Source: Betaproteobacteria bacterium HGW-Betaproteobacteria-12 (GTDB taxonomy: Bacteria; Pseudomonadota; Gammaproteobacteria; Burkholderiales; Rhodocyclaceae). Taken from it: a DNA stretch of 41,575 nt. The translations under genes were made by a program, and so were the position numbers. The notes beneath the pieces are model-generated. The model saw only the letters and a list, made by a program, of their open reading frames with translations, had not been told where the DNA came from and ran no database searches. This document shows, piece after piece, positions 1 to 7,118 of this stretch. The DNA lies in assembly GCA_002842345.1 (NCBI GenBank), contig PHCU01000015.1:1-41575 (forward strand), written 5' to 3'. Numbering within the stretch: position 1 is the first letter of the stretch; each line of letters starts with the position of its first letter.

Positions 1-69
1 GCAGCATGTAAAGACTTCCATCAAGGGAGAACAGCACCCCGAACCCGCCAGGGTGGAGGGACAACAACG

Positions 70-97
70 ACGGCGGGGCATGTACCCCGCCGTTTTC
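70..97 (+). terminator. Rho-independent terminator at the window's left edge
   Basis: A perfect 9-bp stem (ACGGCGGGG / CCCCGCCGT) closes a CATGTA loop and is followed by a short T run, so a transcript entering from the left probably ends here. Positions 1-69 contain no gene I recognise; they may be the 3' end of an RNA gene or untranslated region lying outside the window. The right arm, loop and T run recur at 23463-23484. Confidence 0.75.
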
Positions 98-98
98 A
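77..98 (+). repeat. 22-bp direct repeat, left copy
   Basis: These 22 bases (loop, right arm and T run of the terminator at 70-97) are identical, in the same orientation, to 23463-23484. The two copies bracket the complete tct/cit region. At the right copy the left arm of the hairpin is missing, so that copy cannot form the same terminator. Confidence 0.6.
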
Positions 99-204
99 TG
101 GGTCGATTCGGACCGTGCCGATTTTCGGCGCCTGGCGAAGAAACCAAATTTCCGCCAGCCGGTCTGTCCTTGTGTGCCTCTTCGCGAGTGCCGATGGGAT
201 CGAC

Positions 205-735
205 ATGGACGAACTGTTGAGTCTGCTTTTTGCCGCCGCTGTCCAGTTCAGCGGACTGCCGGCCATCGACGGGCGGCCGCCGTTGCAGGCCATGCCCTAC
301 GGGGAAATGTTGCAGGAAATTTGCGCCGACCTGGAGGGTGAACGCCCCCGCCTGGAAGCCCAACACGATGGTTGCATCCGCTCACACCTGATGCAGCCTG
401 CCGCCTGCGACGGGCTGGAATACGAGGCCGGCAAGTACGCGCGCTGCACGCACCAGAAAGGCTTGATGGCGGCCTACATCATCGAGCAGCGCAAGATCGT
501 CTACCGCGACGAACTGGATCTGGGCAACGACATCGACAACTCCTTCATCGTCCATGAGTTCGTGCACGCCCTGCAGCAGTACCACTACGGTGATCGCATC
601 TTCGACACCTGCCGCGGCGTCATGACCATGGAGCGCCAGGCGTACGCGGCCCAGCAGGCCTATCTGAAATCGCGCGGCCAGTTGCTGCGGGTCGGCGAGC
701 GGCTGCGCTTCGTCGGCTGCGGCGACTTGCTGTGA
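205..735 (+). CDS. Small orphan protein with an HExxH zinc-metallopeptidase-like motif
   Basis: I do not recognise the family with certainty. From the ATG at 205 the protein has 176 residues. It carries VHEFVHALQ with the HExxH motif near residue 117, and a second acidic/aromatic segment (MERQAYAAQQAYL) about 35 residues later that could supply the third zinc ligand, as in gluzincins. Several cysteines occur (in CIRSH, CDGLE, RCTH, DTC and GCGD), which would suit an exported protein, but the N-terminus is only weakly signal-like. An in-frame ATG at 115 would add 30 residues; I prefer 205 because the extra stretch is rich in Arg/Ser, abuts the terminator hairpin and lacks a ribosome site. It stands alone and converges on the next gene. 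A peptidase activity is inference from the motif only. Confidence 0.6.
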   Translation: MDELLSLLFAAAVQFSGLPAIDGRPPLQAMPYGEMLQEICADLEGERPRLEAQHDGCIRSHLMQPAACDGLEYEAGKYARCTHQKGLMAAYIIEQRKIVYRDELDLGNDIDNSFIVHEFVHALQQYHYGDRIFDTCRGVMTMERQAYAAQQAYLKSRGQLLRVGERLRFVGCGDLL

Positions 736-760
736 GCGGGGAGCGCCGGGGCAGTTCCAA

Positions 761-791
761 CCCGCCCGTTTCGCTCGACGAAACGGGCGGG
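761..791. terminator. Perfect 13-bp hairpin between convergent genes
   Basis: CCCGCCCGTTTCG (761-773) pairs without mismatch with CGAAACGGGCGGG (779-791) around a 5-nt loop. It sits in the 72-bp gap between two convergent genes and can fold in both transcripts, so it most likely acts as a shared end signal. Neither side has a good T run, so whether it terminates by itself is uncertain. Confidence 0.55.
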
Positions 792-807
792 CTGAGCGGA
801 ACACGCC

Positions 808-3615
808 TCAGGCGGCGGCCGACAGTTCCTCTTGCTCCAGTACTTCCCAATTCCCCTGGCGGAGCGCCGCCAGCATCGGCGACAAATCCACCCGCTTCTT
901 GACCAGGCCGGCAATCAGGTCGGCCTGGTCCGGGTAGCCGATCAGGATGGCGCCGACCAGCCGCCCCGAGGCGATGACCAGCTTGCGGTATTTGAAGACC
1001 TCCGGCTGTTCATCGACGATCTCCCGCTCGCCTTCGCCGCGGGCGCTGATGCTGCCGGCCGACAGCAGATCGATGCCGGTCACCTTGAGCATCGTCGATG
1101 GCACGTAGCCGGCATACTCGCGCTGGCCGCCGAGGGCATTGATCGCCGCCACTTCGCCCTGCTCGACGGCGACCGGCCACAGGCCGTGGCCGATGCCTTC
1201 ATGCTCGGCGACGTCGCCGGCGGCATAAACGCCGGGCAGGTTGGTCTGCATCCGGTCATCGACCAGAATGCCGCGGCCGGTGGCAATGCCGCAGGCCTTG
1301 GCCAGATCGATATTGGGCTTGACCCCGGTACAGGCCAGGAAGATGTCGGCCGGCAGCTCGCCACCATCCTTGAGCACGACGCTGCGGACCCGGCCGCTGT
1401 CATCGCTGCCGAGCGTCGCCGCTTCGGCACTGGTGAGAATCTCGATCTCCTTGCTTTCGAGGTAGCGCTGCAGCAAGTGACTGCTGCGCGCGTCGAGTTG
1501 ACGGTCGAGGATGTAGGGCGTGTTGGACAGCACCGCCACCTTCAGCCCCAGCTTTTGCAGTGCTTGGGCCGCTTCCAGCCCGAGCAGGCCGGCCCCGGCG
1601 ACCACCGCCGTCCGGCAGCCATGGCGCTGGATGTAGTCGCGCAAGCCCATCGCCTCGTCCGCTTCGCGCAGCACGAAACTGCCGGGCGCCCCGAAACCTT
1701 CGATCGGCGGTACCCAGGCCGAGCTGCCATTGGCCAGGATCAGGCGGTCAAAGGCGATGTGCTCGTTGGTGGCCAGACGGACCTGGCGTTTAGCCATGTC
1801 GATGTCGAGCACGTGGGTGTTCAACCAGCTGGTGATGCGTTTCTCCTGATACCAGGAGTCCGGCAGCAGGTGCAGGCCGTTCATGCCGGAGCGCCCATTG
1901 ATCAGGCGGGCAATGCCCATGCGGTTGTAGAGCGCATGATTTTCCCGGCTGACGACGTGGATTTCGCAGCCCGGATGGAGGCGACGGGCGTGTTCGGCGG
2001 CGGTAATGCCGGCGATGCCGTTGCCGATGACGACGACGCTGCGAATCGCCGGATCGCCGCTGGGCATCTTCTCGGCCGGTGTTGTTGCACTCGGCCGGGC
2101 CTGGCCGGCCGCCTGCGGCTTGAGTTCAACGACCACCGGGCCGACGCCACGCATGCGGGCCGAGCAGGCCATCCGGGTGTTGTCGGCACAGCCCAGGCGG
2201 TTCAGCGTGGCGCGTTCGTCGTCGCCAATTGGCGACAAATGCTCCATGCCGCTGGTCACCGCGATCGGATCGGCACCGCAGACACCCATCCGACAACCGG
2301 CCTCGATGTGCGCGTCGCAAGCCTCGATGGCGTCGAGCAGCGACTGGCCCTGACGCAGCGGCGTCGACTGGCCGTCCGGCTGGATGCACAACTCGGCCTT
2401 GGCGGACTTCTGCGCCGCCATGTTGCGCACCAGCGCCAGCTTCTCCTCGACCAGATCCTTGGCCACCGCCGGCGGCATGCCCGCCGGCGCCAGCAATTTC
2501 TTGCGCTCCGGGTAGAGCAGGGCGGCGAACTCCTTCAGGCTTTCGAGCATGATCGGCGTCAGCTTCTGCAGCCCATTTCGCGCCTGGCGCTCAAGATAGG
2601 CCAGGTACGTCCGCTCGCTGACCGTCGACCGCCACAGCCACAGCAGGCTGCCGGCCAGGACTACGCCGCGAATGGCCCAGGGCACCGCTTCGTGTACCGG
2701 AACGCCGAAGCTGGTCAGGGTGTTGGCCACCGTCGGCGCCGAGAACCAGTAGTAGATATTGATCGCCGCACTGGCAAAGACCAGGGGCGCGACATTGACC
2801 ATGCTCTGCATCAGCATGTCGAGCACCTGGAACAGTGCCAGGCTGATCGCCATGTACAGCGACATCTGCAGCAGCATGTCCACCGGCGTCACCAGCGGCG
2901 GGCTGGGCACCAGGTAGAAGGCGAGCACGAAGCCCGGGAAGACGCCGGCAAAGAAGCGCCGGAAGCTGCGGTAACCGCGCTTGGCATCGTACTGGTCGGC
3001 CAGATAGGCGGTACCCGGGTTGAAGTCGTAGCAGTTCTTGGCGCAGCCGAGGCAGGGCTGGCAGTGGGTGTTGGCCACCTTGACGAAGGGCGTCTGGCCA
3101 TACAGGCGCTGCACCGGCAACAAGGGGCAGACACTGCTGCACCAGCCGCTCTTGCCCTTGAACAGCAGACCGCCGACCAGGGCCGCCAGCATGGCGCCGC
3201 CGATCAGCAGCGCCGTGGCTTCACCGCTGGTGTTGAAGATGAACTTACGGCCGGTGACCAGCACGAAGAAGGCCGCCATCCCGATCGGGAATGCCAGGCC
3301 TTCGGACAGGGTCTTGTTGGTCGCCGCCCGGCTGATGCCGGCCAGGCGCGGCAGCTGATTGCTCGCCGCCAACGGACAGATATTGCGCCAGACGCCGGGG
3401 GCGATGAAAAACACCAGCGGCAGGATGGGTACCGCCAGTCCCCAGAATACCGGCAGGCCTATCGTCGGCTGGGTCCACAGCAGGTAGGCCATGGCCAGCG
3501 CCGAGATGACGCTGAGGGCGCGCAGGGTATGCCACAGGCCCTGCGGCAGAAAGCTGCGCAGCTGGGTGTAGTTCGGAAAAGGGTGGGGTTGCAGGGAAAT
3601 CGTGCTGGTGCTCAT
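808..3615 (-). CDS. Tripartite membrane Fe-S / [2Fe-2S] / FAD-NAD(P) oxidoreductase
   Basis: This 935-residue protein joins three modules. Residues 1-350 resemble the NapH/NosR-type membrane ferredoxin: several hydrophobic helices, a CSSVCP motif near 160 and a C-x2-C-x2-C-x3-C [4Fe-4S] motif (HCQPCLGCAKNC) near 190. Residues 410-500 look like a plant-type [2Fe-2S] ferredoxin (CRMGVCGAD ... RMAC). Residues 525-920 are a rubredoxin/nitrite-reductase-type flavoprotein, with VIGNGIAG near 530 for FAD, GAGLLGLEAA near 673 for NAD(P)H and YAAGD near 800. It should move electrons between NAD(P)H and the membrane; the partner is unknown. In the ferredoxin the expected third Cys of CxxxxCxxC is Asp. 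The start has a GAGGAG ribosome site and overlaps the stop of the small upstream ORF (ATGA), so translation is probably coupled. Confidence 0.85.
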   Translation of the reverse strand: MSTSTISLQPHPFPNYTQLRSFLPQGLWHTLRALSVISALAMAYLLWTQPTIGLPVFWGLAVPILPLVFFIAPGVWRNICPLAASNQLPRLAGISRAATNKTLSEGLAFPIGMAAFFVLVTGRKFIFNTSGEATALLIGGAMLAALVGGLLFKGKSGWCSSVCPLLPVQRLYGQTPFVKVANTHCQPCLGCAKNCYDFNPGTAYLADQYDAKRGYRSFRRFFAGVFPGFVLAFYLVPSPPLVTPVDMLLQMSLYMAISLALFQVLDMLMQSMVNVAPLVFASAAINIYYWFSAPTVANTLTSFGVPVHEAVPWAIRGVVLAGSLLWLWRSTVSERTYLAYLERQARNGLQKLTPIMLESLKEFAALLYPERKKLLAPAGMPPAVAKDLVEEKLALVRNMAAQKSAKAELCIQPDGQSTPLRQGQSLLDAIEACDAHIEAGCRMGVCGADPIAVTSGMEHLSPIGDDERATLNRLGCADNTRMACSARMRGVGPVVVELKPQAAGQARPSATTPAEKMPSGDPAIRSVVVIGNGIAGITAAEHARRLHPGCEIHVVSRENHALYNRMGIARLINGRSGMNGLHLLPDSWYQEKRITSWLNTHVLDIDMAKRQVRLATNEHIAFDRLILANGSSAWVPPIEGFGAPGSFVLREADEAMGLRDYIQRHGCRTAVVAGAGLLGLEAAQALQKLGLKVAVLSNTPYILDRQLDARSSHLLQRYLESKEIEILTSAEAATLGSDDSGRVRSVVLKDGGELPADIFLACTGVKPNIDLAKACGIATGRGILVDDRMQTNLPGVYAAGDVAEHEGIGHGLWPVAVEQGEVAAINALGGQREYAGYVPSTMLKVTGIDLLSAGSISARGEGEREIVDEQPEVFKYRKLVIASGRLVGAILIGYPDQADLIAGLVKKRVDLSPMLAALRQGNWEVLEQEELSAAA

Positions 3616-3707
3616 CGCCGATCTCCTCGAAAATGCTTGGCAAAGGCCTCGATGCGAGGTTTGCCGATGGCCGATTTGGGTGCAGTGCGACTGTGCAGTT
3701 GGTTCAT
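3612..3707 (-). CDS. 31-aa small protein coupled to the oxidoreductase
   Basis: A 31-codon ORF starts at 3707 behind a strong ribosome site (AAGGAGT, 7 nt before ATG) and ends on a TGA that overlaps the ATG of the 935-residue oxidoreductase. The peptide is basic and hydrophilic (starts MNQLHSRTAPKS, ends KHFRGDRR), without membrane segment or cysteine. The strong Shine-Dalgarno and 4-nt overlap argue that it is translated, either as a leader that couples translation or as a small partner protein. I know of no family. It is below the usual size limit of gene finders. Confidence 0.5.
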   Translation of the reverse strand: MNQLHSRTAPKSAIGKPRIEAFAKHFRGDRR

Positions 3708-3892
3708 GGCAATGACTCCTTGGGACAATTTTGACTGGACAGCTATCGCAAGAGCAGTGCCAGGCCCCGCCGCATCTGGCTTGGCCGGAAAGCGCCCCCC
3801 AAACCTGGGGGAAAATCCGGCCAAGTTGTCTCCTTTACCTAACAGCGCATGGCATATGTTGTATAAGCCATTGAATTGACGTTATTTTAAGT

Positions 3893-3910
3893 TGTCGCAA
3901 ATAGGCGACA
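3893..3910. promoter_or_regulatory. Inverted repeat TGTCGC-N6-GCGACA in the oxidoreductase promoter region
   Basis: A perfect 6-bp dyad lies about 190 bp upstream of the small ORF and oxidoreductase, in an AT-richer stretch (about 3838-3905) that is the only promoter-like DNA between this operon and the nitrilase gene ending at 4010. Size and symmetry fit an operator for a dimeric regulator. The half-sites are not the classical FNR (TTGAT) or CRP (TGTGA) type. The rest of the 302-bp gap (3708-4009) holds no gene; a GGGCGC-N6-GCGCCC hairpin at 3977-3994 may mark the end of the nitrilase transcript but lacks a T run. Confidence 0.4.
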
Positions 3911-4009
3911 GCGGAGCGCTGCCCGGCAGGACGTGTGGATTTCACAGGCTGGCGCGACCGTCATGAACAAGCAGTAGGGCGCCAACGAGCGCCCCGGCCA
4001 GGGACTTTC

Positions 4010-4885
4010 TCAGCCTACCTTGACGACTTCGACCGGATGCTCGTACACATCTTTGCGCTTGTCGTAGAGGGGAATCGTCGTGCCGCTGAGGCGATTGCTT
4101 TCGAGGTCGGCCAGATCCACGTCGGCGACGATGATCTGTTCGATGTTGGGCGTGCCTTCCGCGGCGATGCCATCGCGGGCGAAGGAAAAGTCCGACGGCG
4201 TGATGATGCTCGCCTGGCCGTAGTGCAGGCCGAGGCCTTCGACCGGCAGGTTGCCGACGGTGCTGGTCATCGCCACGAACACCTGGTTTTCGATGGCGCG
4301 CGCGTGGCAGCAATAGCGTACCCGCAGAAAACCCTGGCGGTCATCGGTGCACGAGGGCACGAACAGGATGTCGGCCCCCGCCTCGCAGACCATCCGCGCC
4401 AGCTCGGGAAATTCGATGTCGTAGCAGATCAGGATCGCGATCTTGCCGAAGGGGGTCTCGAACAGGCGTAACTGATCGCCGGCGTCGGTGTTCCACTTTT
4501 CCCGCTCCCAGCGCGTCCGGTGAATCTTGTCTTGCTCGAGGATCTGCCCGTTCGGCGCGAAATAATAGGCGGTATTGAGCAGCCGCCCGTCGTCGTGCAG
4601 GGTGGGATGGCTGCCGCCGATCAGGTGTATATGCCATTGCGTCGCGAGTTCCTGCATCAGGTCCTTGTAGCGCTTGGTGTAGTCGTGCATGTTGCGCACC
4701 GCGGCACGGATGTCGGTGGTGTCCATGAAGGACAGCAACTGGGTGGAGAAAATCTCGGGCAACAGCACGAACTGCGGTTTGTAGTCGCCGGCCGCCTTCA
4801 TGATGAAGCGCACCTGATTCTCGAAGCCCGACCAGTCGTGAATCGTGCGCAGCAGGTATTGGACGGCGGCAATGCGGACGATCAT
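4010..4885 (-). CDS. Carbon-nitrogen hydrolase (nitrilase superfamily)
   Basis: The 291-residue protein has the Glu-Lys-Cys triad of the nitrilase fold: Glu44 in LLPEIF, Lys120 in EQDKIHRTRW and Cys154 in ILICYDIEFPE. Such enzymes hydrolyse linear amides or nitriles in the cytoplasm; the substrate here cannot be read from sequence. The start ATG at 4885 was chosen because the family's N-terminus begins there (MIVRIAAVQ) and because it overlaps the stop of the preceding acetyltransferase gene by 4 nt (ATGA). In some bacteria (Bacillus YhcX-type) the same two domains are fused in one polypeptide, which supports a joint function. An ORF extending further upstream is out-of-frame read-through of the acetyltransferase gene. 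Confidence 0.85.
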   Translation of the reverse strand: MIVRIAAVQYLLRTIHDWSGFENQVRFIMKAAGDYKPQFVLLPEIFSTQLLSFMDTTDIRAAVRNMHDYTKRYKDLMQELATQWHIHLIGGSHPTLHDDGRLLNTAYYFAPNGQILEQDKIHRTRWEREKWNTDAGDQLRLFETPFGKIAILICYDIEFPELARMVCEAGADILFVPSCTDDRQGFLRVRYCCHARAIENQVFVAMTSTVGNLPVEGLGLHYGQASIITPSDFSFARDGIAAEGTPNIEQIIVADVDLADLESNRLSGTTIPLYDKRKDVYEHPVEVVKVG

Positions 4886-5538
4886 AGTGCGATGTGCTCC
4901 GGGATGGTGACCGGGCGTTCCGGATGGTAGTCCGGGTTGAGCCAGACGATCAGCGAAGCGCAGCCGCAGGACGCGCGATCCTCGGGCAGGTAGTTTTCGA
5001 TCACGCCGCAGTAGCTGAAGCCTTCCCGAAGCTGGAAGCTCAGGACCGGGTCGAGGAAGTCGCCCCAGACGACTTTTTGCGCGTAGAACTCGACGCTCAT
5101 GTCCTGCGCATGGGCGCGGTAGCCCGGCAAGCGGCCGCAGGCGATGATGCGCTTGAGGTTCATTGCCCGGCACAGGGCGCGACGGCCGTTATATAAGAGG
5201 TGGCCGATGCCCTGACCCTGCAGCTCGGGATCGACGAACACTTCCGCGCCGTACAGCGTCCGGCCCAGCGGAGTGTGGTTGTCGAAAGTGCCGGCGCCGG
5301 TGATTTCCTTCCAGGTGTGCGATTCATTCCAGTCGTCCCACATCACGATCAGCGAACTGGCACCGCCCACCAGACCTTGCTCGCTCTCGGCGACGAGCTG
5401 CCCCTGCGGGAAGACCTCAAGCTGCTCGCGTACCTTGCGCCGGTTCCAGGCGGGAATGTCCGGATAAACGCGCGCCTGCAACCTGATCAGCTCCGGAATG
5501 TCCTCCGGGCGGGTATTGCGCACTTTGATGGCGGTCAT
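4882..5538 (-). CDS. GNAT-family N-acetyltransferase, partner of the nitrilase
   Basis: 218 residues. The acetyl-CoA binding segment reads VDPELQGQGIGHLLYNGRR (Q/R-x-x-G-x-G/A), and the protein starts MTAIKVRNTRPEDIPELIRLQ, typical of GNAT enzymes. Start at 5538 is supported by AGGAG seven nt upstream. The last codons overlap the nitrilase start by 4 nt, so the two are co-translated. By analogy with fused GNAT-nitrilase proteins, the pair probably acylates and deacylates or amidates the same small substrate, but that is inference. It lies 166 bp downstream of citG on the same strand and could be on the same transcript. Confidence 0.85.
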   Translation of the reverse strand: MTAIKVRNTRPEDIPELIRLQARVYPDIPAWNRRKVREQLEVFPQGQLVAESEQGLVGGASSLIVMWDDWNESHTWKEITGAGTFDNHTPLGRTLYGAEVFVDPELQGQGIGHLLYNGRRALCRAMNLKRIIACGRLPGYRAHAQDMSVEFYAQKVVWGDFLDPVLSFQLREGFSYCGVIENYLPEDRASCGCASLIVWLNPDYHPERPVTIPEHIAL

Positions 5539-5704
5539 TTGCGCTCTCCTTGTTCTCCGGGCTACCCGCCGTCCCGACGCTTGGGCAGCCGTTACGCGCC
5601 TGTTGAATAGGCCGCGGCCAGCGCGAAAAGTTCGATCCGGAACGGCGCCAAGGAGCACTGCCAGAAGCTGATGTAGCCCATCCGGACGTCCTGCCGCACC
5701 GCGA

Positions 5705-6628
5705 TCAGGCGCCGCTCGCCGGCCCGGTCAGTGCGCCTGCGGCCGGCGCCCACCGGCTATCGCCCGCGGCGGCGCTCAGGTGGGCGGTGGTTTGCCGCTG
5801 CCAGCGGTCTTCGCCGAGCTCGCCGCCGGCGAGCAGCCAGCCGTAAGCCAGTGCCAGCAGGTCGGCAATGCCGCCCATCGTCAGGTTCAGCCGGACATAG
5901 GCGCGGTTGGTCGCCGTGAGAAAGGCCGGGTAGTCGTCGCCGGCGGCGATCAGGCGTTCCAGGCGGCGGCCGTCGCGGCGGACGCGGGCCAGTCCGGTGC
6001 GGCCGCCACGATGCAGGGTCGTGCTGTCATCGACGGTCTGCATCAGGCGCGCCAGCATGGCGAACGAGGCCGTGGCGAAACTGCCGCCCTGCGCCCGGCA
6101 GGCCCGGAAGGCCGGCAGCGCCGTGTCGAACAGCGCCGGCAGGCCGCGGCTGGCCTCGTGCACGATGCCGCCGGCGCCATAGCGCAGCCGGACGTAGCCG
6201 CCATGGCTGGCCGGCGGCGGGCTGGTGGCGAAGAACTCGCTGGCGAGGGCCGCCAGGGTCCGGCGGACCGTCGCTTCGTCCGACGAGTCGGCATGGTGGC
6301 GGGCGATCAGCAGCATGCCGGCGAGGAAGATGTAGCCCTTGTGGGTATTGGTCCCCAGCTCGCCGAACATCCGCTGCTCGGCGGCGATGGCGATGTCCCG
6401 TTGCCGGGCGAAGGCATCGCCGGCGCTCAGCGAGACGACGAGGTCGGCGAGGTAGTCGGCGACGATGCCGATCGACTGTTCCATGATGCCCAGCGACAAA
6501 TCGGGATGCGCCCCGCGATCGGCCCGATCGACCAGCCCCGGCTTCGGCGTCAGGTAGAGTTCCAGCGCCGCGCCCCGGGCCAGGGCGGTGGCCAGGTGCT
6601 CAAGGGGCAGGGCGCGTAAGCAGTTCAT
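5705..6628 (-). CDS. citG: Triphosphoribosyl-dephospho-CoA synthase (citrate lyase maturation)
   Basis: CitG condenses ATP and dephospho-CoA to 2'-(5''-triphosphoribosyl)-3'-dephospho-CoA, precursor of the citrate lyase prosthetic group. Seen here: LTPKPGLVDRADRGAHPDLS near residue 30, GTNTHKGYIFLAGML near 105, LHRGG near 220 and MGGIADLLAL near 265, all family signatures. From ATG 6628 it is 307 residues, close to the usual 290-300; its tail after GGIADLLAL is some 40 residues longer than the Escherichia coli protein. An upstream ATG in the same frame would only add read-through of citX. It overlaps the end of citX by 29 nt, as the last cit gene of the operon. Confidence 0.9.
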   Translation of the reverse strand: MNCLRALPLEHLATALARGAALELYLTPKPGLVDRADRGAHPDLSLGIMEQSIGIVADYLADLVVSLSAGDAFARQRDIAIAAEQRMFGELGTNTHKGYIFLAGMLLIARHHADSSDEATVRRTLAALASEFFATSPPPASHGGYVRLRYGAGGIVHEASRGLPALFDTALPAFRACRAQGGSFATASFAMLARLMQTVDDSTTLHRGGRTGLARVRRDGRRLERLIAAGDDYPAFLTATNRAYVRLNLTMGGIADLLALAYGWLLAGGELGEDRWQRQTTAHLSAAAGDSRWAPAAGALTGPASGA

Positions 6629-7118
6629 GGGCCTGGGCGATGACGCTGGCCGGCGGGTGGCGTTTGCTGCGCATGCAATCGACCGCCGGCTGGCCGCACA
6701 GCAGGCAGCGCCGCGGCGGCAGGCCGAGGGCGGCGCGGCCGACCTGGCCGCGGCGCGGCGCATAGATGTCGAGGTCGACCAGCCGGGCGGCGGGATGGCT
6801 TTCCTCGATGCCGACGCACAGCCGCTTGGCGGCGAGCGGCTCGACGTCGAGCGCGCGCAGCGCGTAGTGGCCGAGCGCGTCGCGCTCGCGGCTGAGCAGC
6901 AGCGAGCCGGGAAAACTTTCGGCGATGCGCTCGAAGGTGCAGCGAAACAACAGCCGGGCGCCTGGCGGCGACTTGTCCGGCCCGGGCAGGTTCAGCGAGA
7001 TGAACAGCAGCGCCGGCCGGCCGGCGGCCAGGGCGCGCTCCAGCAGCTCCTGGCGCGCGTCGCGCGCCGCCAACAGCTCACTGGCGGACTTGACGGACGA
7101 CATCGATGATCGAGCCAT
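6600..7118 (-). CDS. citX: Apo-citrate lyase phosphoribosyl-dephospho-CoA transferase
   Basis: CitX attaches the CitG product to a serine of the acyl carrier subunit CitD. Matching features are SASELLAARDARQ near the N-terminus (E. coli has SIPELLVSRDERQ), HPAARLVDLDIY and LPPRRCLLCGQPAVDC near the C-terminus. 172 residues if the ATG at 7118 is used; the ATG at 7103 would give 167 and neither has a clear ribosome site, so the gene is likely translated by coupling to citF, whose end it overlaps by about 40 nt. citX and citG are separate genes here, not fused as in some Pasteurellaceae. Confidence 0.88.
   Translation of the reverse strand: MARSSMSSVKSASELLAARDARQELLERALAAGRPALLFISLNLPGPDKSPPGARLLFRCTFERIAESFPGSLLLSRERDALGHYALRALDVEPLAAKRLCVGIEESHPAARLVDLDIYAPRRGQVGRAALGLPPRRCLLCGQPAVDCMRSKRHPPASVIAQAHELLTRPAP

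Noticed and set aside
1..69. tmRNA or tRNA 3' end as an integration target
   Set aside because: The terminator and 22-bp repeat suggested it, but no CCA end, T-arm or tmRNA-like pairing can be seen in the available bases.
832..3879. 1,015-codon open frame on the plus strand
   Set aside because: It is the antisense of the oxidoreductase gene; its product is Gln/His/Arg/Asp-rich without recognisable domains, as expected for a shadow frame in high-GC DNA.
5592..5681. 29-codon ORF in the citG-GNAT gap (starts MGYISFWQC)
   Set aside because: The hydrophobic peptide looks protein-like and its frame is open back into citG, but there is no clear ribosome site and citG already reaches past its conserved end, so neither a gene nor a frameshifted tail can be supported.
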